DNA of 27,269 bases from Anaerolineales bacterium. GTDB lineage: Bacteria; Chloroflexota; Anaerolineae; Anaerolineales; JABWBV01. This document shows, in pieces, positions 21,141 through 27,269 of this stretch. The notes under the pieces are model-generated. The model did not search any database. It was not told the DNA's origin and was given only the letters and a program-made list of their open reading frames with translations. Every line of letters begins with the position of its first letter. Positions within the stretch are counted from its first letter, which is position 1. The position numbers and the translations under genes are program-made. The stretch spans positions 1-27,269 of the forward strand of contig JALUWE010000513.1 in the NCBI GenBank assembly GCA_027019845.1. Direction: 5' to 3'.

Positions 21141-23825
21141 ATGCTTGTAGACTCTGTAACCGTCACCGACCCGGTATGCGGGATGAAAGTCGATCCCCAA
21201 AACGCGGCGGCAACCCGCGAGCACCAGGGGGAGACGTTTTACTTTTGCTCGGACCAATGTGCCCTGACCTTCGACGACAATCCGGACAAATACGCCGCCT
21301 CCGCGCAAGCGGTAGATGACAAACCGCTGGCCGGTTCGATCACCACCGGTTTCAACCCCGAGCTGGCCCTGGCCAGCGTCAACATCCCGGTCGTCGGCAT
21401 CGATTGCGTCAGTTGTATCGAAACCATCGAGCGCGCCATCGAAAGCGTGCCCGGCGTACGCAAGGCCACGGTCAGCCTGGCGAGCGAAATTGCCGCGGTC
21501 GAATATGACCCGCAACAAGCCACCTTGCTCGATCTGGTCAACGCCATTCATTCCACCGGCTACCGCACCGGCGGCGCCCGGGTGCACATCGGCATCCAGG
21601 ACTTGCGCTGCGCCTCGTGTGTTGGCTTCATCGAAGAGGAACTGCGCACCACCCCGGGCGTGATCAACGCCACCGTGAACGTAGCCACCCAGGAGGCAAC
21701 CATCGAATACCTGCCGGAACTGGCCTCGCTGGCGCAGTTCAAAGCGGCCATCGAGCGCTGGGGCTACAAGACCCGCCCGGCAGCCAGCGAAGAACCGGAA
21801 GACAAAGTCCAGGAAGAGCAGGAGCGGGAATACAGGTCGCTCATGGCGAAATTCTGGTTTGCGGCCATCATCTCCATCCCGGTATTGTTGACCGCTTATC
21901 CGCAATACGTGCCCATCGTGCGTGATTGGAGCATGGAAACCCTGCGCCTGGTATGGGGCGCCGCGGCCATCCTGACGCTGCCGGTGCTACTGTGGTCTGG
22001 GGGCGGTTTCTTCACCGGCGCGATCGCGGCCCTGAAACACCGCTCCGCCAACATGAACACCCTGATCGCCACCGGCACCGCCGCGGCCTGGCTGTACTCC
22101 ACCGCCACCGTGCTCGTCCCCGACATCTTCCCCGAAGGCACCGCCGAACCGTTCTTCGACGTGGTCGCGGTGGTGATCGCGCTGGTGGTGCTCGGTCAGG
22201 CGCTGGAGCTGCGCGCCAAAGGCCGCACCAGCGAGGCGATCAAAAAACTGATGGGGATGCAGGCCAAGACCGCCCGCGTGATACGCAACGGCCAGGAGAT
22301 CGACGTGCCCGTCGAGGAAGTGCTGGTCGGCGACATCATTCTGGTGCGCCCAGGCGAAAAAGTGCCGGTAGACGGCGAGATCGTCGAAGGCACTTCGAGC
22401 ATCGACGAATCCATGATCACCGGCGAATCCATCCCGGTTGCCAAAGGGCCTGGCGACGAAGTGATCGGCGCGACGATCAACAAGACCGGCGCGTTCAAGT
22501 TCCGCGCCACCAAAGTGGGCAAGGACACCGCGCTGGCACAGATCGTCAAACTGGTGCAGGAGGCGCAGAACAGCAAGGCGCCCATCGCCCGCCTGGCGGA
22601 CGTAGTCTCCGGCTACTTCGTCCCGGCTGTCATGATCATCGCCATTTGGACCTTCGTGATCTGGTTCGATTTCGGGCCGGAGCCACGCTTGATCTTCGCC
22701 CTGGTCACATCAGTGACGGTCTTGATCATCGCCTGCCCATGCGCCCTCGGCCTGGCGACGCCTATGAGCCTGATGGTGGGCATCGGCAAAGGCGCGGAAA
22801 ACGGCATTCTGATCCGCTCCGGCGAGGCCCTGCAAACCGCGCAGGCGCTCGACACCATCGTGCTGGACAAGACCGGCACGATCACCAAAGGCGAGCCGGA
22901 GCTGACCGATGTCGTGCCCAGCCAGAAATGGCAGAATGCCAGCGACAAACTGTTGTATCTGGCCGCTTCGGTGGAGCGCTCGTCTGAACACCCGCTGGCC
23001 GAAGCCATCGTGAACGGCGCGCGGGCCCGCGGCCTGGAACTGAACGAGCCGGACACCTTCGACGCCATCCCCGGCCACGGCGTGATCGCCACCGTAGACG
23101 GCCACACCGTGGTCATCGGCAACCTGAAGATGATGCAACGCGAGAACATCGAGCTGGGCGATTTGGAAGTCAAAGCCGCCCAACTGGCCGACGACGGCAA
23201 GACCCCGATGTACGTCGCCATCGACGGCGAAGCCGCTGGCATCATCGCGGTGGCCGATACCGTCAAACCCGACTCCGCCGAAGCCATCGCCGCACTGCAC
23301 GAAATGGGCATCGAAGTCGTCATGATCACCGGCGACAACCGGCGCACAGCCGAGGCTATCGCCCGCCAGGTCGGCATCGACCGCGTGCTGGCCGAAGTGC
23401 TGCCGCAGGACAAAGCCTACCAGGTACACCTGCTGCAAGCCGAGGGCAAAAAGGTCGCCATGGTCGGCGACGGCATCAACGACGCGCCCGCGCTGGCGCA
23501 GGCCGACGTCGGCATGGCCATCGGCACGGGCACGGACGTCGCCATCGAGGCCTCGGACATCACCCTGATCAAGGGCAGCCTGAAAGGCGTGGTCACGGCC
23601 ATCGAGATCAGCCGCGCTACCATGCGCAACATCAAACAAAACCTGTTTGGTGCCTTCATCTACAACACGCTGGGTATACCGGTGGCGGCTGGGGTGCTCT
23701 ACCCCTTCTTCGGCCTGCTGCTCAACCCGCTGCTGGCGGGCGCGGCCATGGCCTTCTCCTCCGTCACCGTGGTCACGAACGCCAATCGCCTGCGGGCTTT
23801 CCGGCCCCGCCTCAGTGCAAAATAA
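21141..23825 (+). CDS. P1B-type copper-transporting ATPase with YHS and two HMA domains
   Basis: Metal-exporting ATPase, 894 aa. Order: YHS domain (about 8-55, with PVCGM and FCSDQC), HMA1 with GIDCVSC (C89, C92), HMA2 with DLRCASC (C157, C160), an acidic linker (217-230), then the pump. TGE is at 427-429, CPC at 532-534, DKTGT at 576-580 and HP at 617-618; GDGINDAP is present. The final helices read NLFGAFIYNTLGIP and MAFSSVTVVTNANRL, the Cu+ (P1B-1) pattern. The ATG at 21141 is preferred over open sequence from 21069 because AAGGAG lies 8 bases before it and YHS begins there. Both HMA domains have lost the GMTC wording but keep CxxC. It heads the second copper cluster: cupredoxin, rhodanese and a CPD ATPase follow. 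Confidence 0.94.
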   Translation: MLVDSVTVTDPVCGMKVDPQNAAATREHQGETFYFCSDQCALTFDDNPDKYAASAQAVDDKPLAGSITTGFNPELALASVNIPVVGIDCVSCIETIERAIESVPGVRKATVSLASEIAAVEYDPQQATLLDLVNAIHSTGYRTGGARVHIGIQDLRCASCVGFIEEELRTTPGVINATVNVATQEATIEYLPELASLAQFKAAIERWGYKTRPAASEEPEDKVQEEQEREYRSLMAKFWFAAIISIPVLLTAYPQYVPIVRDWSMETLRLVWGAAAILTLPVLLWSGGGFFTGAIAALKHRSANMNTLIATGTAAAWLYSTATVLVPDIFPEGTAEPFFDVVAVVIALVVLGQALELRAKGRTSEAIKKLMGMQAKTARVIRNGQEIDVPVEEVLVGDIILVRPGEKVPVDGEIVEGTSSIDESMITGESIPVAKGPGDEVIGATINKTGAFKFRATKVGKDTALAQIVKLVQEAQNSKAPIARLADVVSGYFVPAVMIIAIWTFVIWFDFGPEPRLIFALVTSVTVLIIACPCALGLATPMSLMVGIGKGAENGILIRSGEALQTAQALDTIVLDKTGTITKGEPELTDVVPSQKWQNASDKLLYLAASVERSSEHPLAEAIVNGARARGLELNEPDTFDAIPGHGVIATVDGHTVVIGNLKMMQRENIELGDLEVKAAQLADDGKTPMYVAIDGEAAGIIAVADTVKPDSAEAIAALHEMGIEVVMITGDNRRTAEAIARQVGIDRVLAEVLPQDKAYQVHLLQAEGKKVAMVGDGINDAPALAQADVGMAIGTGTDVAIEASDITLIKGSLKGVVTAIEISRATMRNIKQNLFGAFIYNTLGIPVAAGVLYPFFGLLLNPLLAGAAMAFSSVTVVTNANRLRAFRPRLSAK

Positions 23826-23835
23826 ACACCCATCC

Positions 23836-23867
23836 AGGCTCCGGGGGGGCGATCCTCCCCGGAGCCT
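23836..23867 (+). promoter_or_regulatory. Hairpin between the ATPase and cupredoxin genes
   Basis: An 11-bp stem (AGGCTCCGGGG at 23836-23846 with 23857-23867) and 10-base loop, with no T-tract afterwards. It lies 11 bases after the ATPase stop and just before the cupredoxin ribosome binding site. It probably stabilises the 3' end of the upstream message or causes partial termination. Confidence 0.55.
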
Positions 23868-23886
23868 CTAAACAGGAGAATGCGAA

Positions 23887-24267
23887 ATGACCATTGCACA
23901 AATCATCGTCACCCTGAGCGGGCTTGCCCTCAGCATCTTCATCGCCTGGTTTTTCTGGTTTGCGCCCAAACAACGTACCCGAGCCACGGTGGGAGCGGGC
24001 GGCGCGCAGGAAGTGAACATCACGGTCAAAGGTGGCTACAGCCCGGATATCATCGTGGTCAAAGCCGGGCAGCCGGTGCGTCTCAACTTCACCCGCCAGG
24101 AGAGCGCGCTGTGCTCGGAACAGGTGATCTTCTCCGATTTCGGCAAGAGCGCGCATCTGCCCGAAGGGGAAACCGTCTCGATAGAATTCACACCCGAAAA
24201 GCCCGGGGAATACGACTTCCACTGCCAGATGAACATGCTGCGCGGCAAGCTGGTTGTCGAGAATTAG
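23887..24267 (+). CDS. Membrane-anchored cupredoxin-like copper protein (126 aa)
   Basis: One N-terminal helix (about 5-25, ending WFFWF) anchors a single cupredoxin domain facing outside. Visible landmarks are GYSPDIIVVKAGQPVRLNF (50-68) and the ligand regions ALCSEQVIF (C76) and DFHCQMNML (H112, C113, M115, M117). Instead of the His-Cys-His-Met set of plastocyanin, the likely ligands are Cys/Met-rich, which suits Cu(I) storage or transfer more than electron transfer. AGGAGAA lies before the ATG at 23887. The gene is 61 bases downstream of a copper ATPase and upstream of the rhodanese and CPD ATPase. The probable job is to accept copper outside the membrane; this is inferred from fold and context. 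Confidence 0.88.
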   Translation: MTIAQIIVTLSGLALSIFIAWFFWFAPKQRTRATVGAGGAQEVNITVKGGYSPDIIVVKAGQPVRLNFTRQESALCSEQVIFSDFGKSAHLPEGETVSIEFTPEKPGEYDFHCQMNMLRGKLVVEN

Positions 24268-24291
24268 ACAATACGCCTCGCGCTGAAATTC

Positions 24292-24324
24292 ACGGGAGCC
24301 GTACAATCCGTGATCGGCTCCCGT
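24292..24324 (+). promoter_or_regulatory. Hairpin between the cupredoxin and rhodanese genes
   Basis: A 10-bp stem (ACGGGAGCCG at 24292-24301 with 24315-24324) and 13-base loop, with no T-tract. It lies 25 bases after the cupredoxin stop. Like the hairpin at 23836 it sits in a gene gap of the same run and may adjust relative expression. Confidence 0.5.
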
Positions 24325-24369
24325 CACCTGCTTGAGGCAAATGATCGCCGCTACCTGACAGGAGAAAAC

Positions 24370-24846
24370 ATGACAACAACCATCCAGCGAATCCCACAAC
24401 GAGACAACGCGTGCCTGGTGCCGCAACCGGTGCCGGGCGAACCAGGACTGTTTCAGGTGGACGCCACCTGGGGCACGATCCAACCCATGCAAATTGCCCC
24501 GGGGGTGCGCACCGTCGGCGAACTGGACGTGATCGCCCACCTCGAACAGAGTCTGCCGGTGATCGACAGCCGCACCGAGGACTTTTACACCGCGGCGACC
24601 ATTCCCGGCGCCAAAAACATCCCCTATCCCCAGGCTGCGGAACGCATGGACGAGCTAGATCGGGAACAGCCTGCCATCTTCTTCTGCAACGGGCCGCAGT
24701 GCGGGCAGTCCCCCACCGCCATCCGCGCGCTGCTGGAAGCCGGTTACCCCGCGGACAAAATCCTGTACTACCGCGGCGGCATGCACGATTGGCTGACATT
24801 GGGCCTTCCGGCACAGCCGGGAAATAAACAAAGGAACAACACATGA
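24370..24846 (+). CDS. Rhodanese-domain protein with Cys pair in the active loop (158 aa)
   Basis: Single rhodanese-like domain (about 48-152) after a 45-residue N-terminal region of unknown purpose. Family landmarks are LPVIDSRTEDFYTAATIPGA (62-81), the active loop CNGPQC (C106-C111) followed by GQSPTA, and ILYYRGGMHDW at the end. C106 is the expected catalytic sulfur carrier; C111 at the last loop position could form a disulfide or bind a metal with it. There is no signal peptide. AGGAG precedes the ATG at 24370. The stop overlaps the next start as ATGA (24843-24846), so it is translationally coupled to the CPD-type ATPase. The activity may be sulfur transfer or a redox/metal-handling role tied to that pump. 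Confidence 0.9.
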   Translation: MTTTIQRIPQRDNACLVPQPVPGEPGLFQVDATWGTIQPMQIAPGVRTVGELDVIAHLEQSLPVIDSRTEDFYTAATIPGAKNIPYPQAAERMDELDREQPAIFFCNGPQCGQSPTAIRALLEAGYPADKILYYRGGMHDWLTLGLPAQPGNKQRNNT

Positions 24847-27212
24847 ACCACGATCACCACGAACATCCCCTCTCCCACCCAGGCTCGGGACAGATGGCCC
24901 AACTGGAACTGGAAATCACCAACTACTTCATGGGATCGGCCTGCCCGAACATCGAAACGCACGTCACCCAGACGCCAGGCGTTCACAGCGTTCGCCTGAA
25001 TCGCACCACCGGCATCATCGAAGTGGGTTACGATCCGTCACAGGTCACGACGGAAGCCATCATCGAGGCCGTAAAACACTGCGGCTTCATCTGCCAGGAA
25101 GGTGGCCCGGTGCACATTGCCAGCCACGAAAAACCGCCGGCCCACGAACATGCCGAACACAAAGCGCACGAGGAACACGCCGAACACGACGCTCACGCCG
25201 GGCACGGCGCGCACATGGCCGCCACCATGCGCAATTTGTTCTTTGGCGCGGCGGTGTTGACCGTGATCGAAATCCTGTACTCGCCGCTGGCCACCCGTTT
25301 GCTGGGGATCAGTCTCGCCACCCCCTTTGGTCTGCGCAACGAAATTTTCCAACTCATCCTGACCACACCGGTGGTCTTGTGGGGTGGCTGGCCCTTCCTC
25401 TCCGTGGCCTGGAAGGCGCTGCTGCGCGGCACGGTCAACATGGCAACCCTGATCGCTACCGGCATCCTGACCGCCTACCTGTACAGCGTGGCGGCCACCT
25501 TCCTCATCGAAGGCGATGTGTTCTACGAAGCCGCGGCCATGCTGACCACCTTCAGCCTGTTAGGACACTGGATGGAAATGGCAGCCCGCAACGCCACCGG
25601 CGAAGCGATTGCCTCGCTGCTCAAACTGACCCCCGAGACCGCCCGTGTGGTGCGCGACGGCGAGGAGATCGAAGTCCCGGTCGAGGAAGTGCAGGTGGGC
25701 GACGTGCTGGCTGTGCGCCCTGGCGAAAAAGTGCCGGTAGATGGCGAAGTGATCGAAGGCCGCAGTTACGTGGATGAATCCATGATCACAGGCGAGCCGG
25801 TACCGGTCGAGAAGAAACCCGGCGACAAAGTCACCGGCGGCACGCTCAACACCACCGGCGCGTTTCGTTTCCGCGCCGAGCACGTGGGCGCGGACACCGC
25901 GCTGGCGCGCATCGTGCAGATGGTGCAGTCTGCGCAGGCCAGCAAAGCCCCGGCGCAACGGCTGGCCGACGAGGCCGGAAAATACCTGGTGTTCGTCGCG
26001 CTGGGATCGGGCGCGCTGGCGCTGATCATCTGGCTGTTGCTGGGGGCGGACCCGGTGTTCGCCCTCACCGTGGCGGTCTCGACAGTGGTGATCGCCTGCC
26101 CGGACGCGCTGGCCCTGGCCACCCCCACCGCCATCACGGTCGGGATGGGCATGGGCGCGCGCAACGGCATCCTGATCAAAAACGCAGCCTCCTTGGAGGC
26201 GGTCGCCACCCTGGAGGTGATCGTGATGGACAAAACCGGCACGCTCACCGAAGGACGCCCCTCCGTCACCGACGTGATCGTTCACAGCGACCTCTCGGAG
26301 GAACAACTGCTCTCCCGCGTGGCCGCGCTGGAAGCGGATTCGGAACATCCGCTGGCGCAGGCCATCGTGCGCGCGGCTCAGGAACGCGGTCTGGCCGTCA
26401 CGGACCAGGTGACGGACTTCGAGATCGTACCCGGGCACGGCGCGCTGGCCCAGGTAGGCGGCCAACGTCTGGCAATCGGCAACGCGGCCATGATGGCGCG
26501 CCAAGGCATTGCGGTGGACGGCCTCCAGACAAAGGTGGAGCAGCTCTCTCGCCAGGGGAAAACCGTCACCTACGTATCTGTAGACGGGCGTCTGGCCGGC
26601 CTGATCGCGCTGGCCGACAAGCCCAAAGCCACCGCGGCGGAGACCATCCAGGCCTTGCACGCGCTGGGCCTGGAAGTTGCCATGCTCACCGGTGACGCGC
26701 GCACGACCGCGGAGGCGGTCGCCCGCGGGCTGGGTATTGACACGGCGATCGCGGAGGTGCTGCCCGATCAAAAAGCCGAGAAGGTAGCTGAGTTGCAGCG
26801 CAGCGGCAAGCGCGTTGCCATGGTCGGGGACGGCGTCAACGACGCGCCCGCGCTGGCGACCGCGGATGTGGGCATCGCCATCGGCGCGGGTACCGACGTG
26901 GCTATCGACACCGCGGACGTGGTGCTCATGCGCAGCGACCCCTTCGACATTGTGAAAGCCATCACCCTGGCGCGCAAGGTGCGCGGCAAAATCAAGCAAA
27001 ATCTATTCTGGGCTGCCATCTACAACGTGATCGCCATCCCAATTGCCGGAGGGCTGCTCTACACCAGCCTGGGCGTGCTGTTGCGTCCTGAGTGGGCCGC
27101 ACTGGCCATGGCCGCCAGCACCATCACGGTAACGATCAATGCGCTGTTCCTGAAAAATGCCGGTTTGCCCACGCCACAGGCGCAATTGGCAACCGCACCA
27201 GTACCAGCATGA
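24843..27212 (+). CDS. CopB-like P1B-type ATPase with a CPD intramembrane motif
   Basis: Heavy-metal P-type ATPase, 789 aa. The N-terminus has a degenerate HMA-like domain (about 21-85) whose loop has one cysteine (FMGSACPNIETHV, C34), then a His-rich stretch (residues 95-124). Membrane and catalytic parts are intact: GHWMEMAAR (241-249), TGE (316-318), DKTGT (463-467), HP (502-503) and GDGVNDAP. The metal-site motif reads CPD (C419-P420-D421; codons 26097-26105) rather than CPC or CPH. The last helices, NLFWAAIYNVIAIP and MAASTITVTINALFL, follow the CopB (P1B-3) pattern, as do the His-rich start and GHW. Metal specificity is therefore unclear: possibly Cu2+ or another ion. It starts by ATGA overlap with the rhodanese gene. 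Confidence 0.93.
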   Translation: MNHDHHEHPLSHPGSGQMAQLELEITNYFMGSACPNIETHVTQTPGVHSVRLNRTTGIIEVGYDPSQVTTEAIIEAVKHCGFICQEGGPVHIASHEKPPAHEHAEHKAHEEHAEHDAHAGHGAHMAATMRNLFFGAAVLTVIEILYSPLATRLLGISLATPFGLRNEIFQLILTTPVVLWGGWPFLSVAWKALLRGTVNMATLIATGILTAYLYSVAATFLIEGDVFYEAAAMLTTFSLLGHWMEMAARNATGEAIASLLKLTPETARVVRDGEEIEVPVEEVQVGDVLAVRPGEKVPVDGEVIEGRSYVDESMITGEPVPVEKKPGDKVTGGTLNTTGAFRFRAEHVGADTALARIVQMVQSAQASKAPAQRLADEAGKYLVFVALGSGALALIIWLLLGADPVFALTVAVSTVVIACPDALALATPTAITVGMGMGARNGILIKNAASLEAVATLEVIVMDKTGTLTEGRPSVTDVIVHSDLSEEQLLSRVAALEADSEHPLAQAIVRAAQERGLAVTDQVTDFEIVPGHGALAQVGGQRLAIGNAAMMARQGIAVDGLQTKVEQLSRQGKTVTYVSVDGRLAGLIALADKPKATAAETIQALHALGLEVAMLTGDARTTAEAVARGLGIDTAIAEVLPDQKAEKVAELQRSGKRVAMVGDGVNDAPALATADVGIAIGAGTDVAIDTADVVLMRSDPFDIVKAITLARKVRGKIKQNLFWAAIYNVIAIPIAGGLLYTSLGVLLRPEWAALAMAASTITVTINALFLKNAGLPTPQAQLATAPVPA

Positions 27213-27223
27213 GGGTAGACACC

Positions 27224-27269
27224 ATGTTCGATAAACTCCTCTCCCGTCTGAAGCCCCAACGCAAGGGCG
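27224..27269 (+). CDS. Start of a further gene, cut by the window edge
   Basis: An ATG at 27224 follows GAGGG by 8 bases and stays open to the end of the window (15 codons, beginning MFDKLLSRLKP, basic). The start is credible because it sits 11 bases after the ATPase stop on the same strand. Product unknown. Confidence 0.4.
   Translation, partial: MFDKLLSRLKPQRKG

Overview
The window is a GC-rich bacterial chromosome segment. Its make-up suggests a Chloroflexota (Anaerolineae-like) bacterium: a wax-ester/DGAT enzyme, many dispersed hairpin repeats of the TCATTGCGAG type, heptanucleotide microsatellites, and large uncharacterised families mixed with metal-handling genes. This placement is an inference from gene content and repeat style; no rRNA or tRNA is present to confirm it.

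Layout. (1) 1-3301: a small hypothetical protein, a convergent WS/DGAT acyltransferase with an added C-terminal Cys/His module, and a crotonase. (2) 3410-7685, minus strand: a probable copper operon, read in the order Cys-rich 127-aa protein, two-HMA CopA-type Cu+ ATPase, twin-arginine Rieske protein, Met-rich small membrane protein, YHS metal-binding protein. (3) 7686-9180: a regulatory and repeat-rich interval with a strong hairpin terminator, a 23-bp tandem repeat ending in a 30-bp perfect palindrome, a LuxR-type regulator with a degenerate receiver domain, and heptamer repeats. (4) 9181-15890, plus strand: an export operon made of a hypothetical protein, a methyltransferase, a double-NBD ABC ATPase, two ABC-2 permeases and an HlyD-type adaptor. 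This is the gene set of the YbhG-F-S-R exporter. (5) 16259-18934: cytochrome c, a one-HMA metallochaperone-like protein, two tandem paralogs of an unrecognised family with conserved Cys/Met motifs, and an anchored small protein, followed by a convergent TVP38/TMEM64 protein. (6) 20131-20933: a wrecked AAA (McrB-like) ATPase gene. (7) 21141-27212: a second copper cluster with a YHS-HMA-HMA P-type ATPase, an anchored cupredoxin, a rhodanese, and a third P-type ATPase that carries CPD where the family normally has CPC or CPH. A further gene starts at the right edge.

The common theme is copper (or another soft metal) trafficking: three P1B ATPases, a cupredoxin, a chaperone-like HMA protein, two YHS domains and several Met/Cys-rich small proteins. 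Redox proteins (Rieske, cytochrome c, rhodanese) sit beside them.

The strongest unexplained structure is a group of short non-autonomous transposon-like elements. Three copies of two different cores (143, 143 and 156 bp) share terminal inverted repeats around ACTTACGCA, and each is flanked by a perfect 7-bp direct repeat (TCAGGAG, TTATTAT, AAAATGA). The 156-bp core folds, on paper, into a perfect four-way junction with no unpaired junction bases. One insertion lies exactly at the stop codon of the HlyD gene. No transposase for them is in the window.
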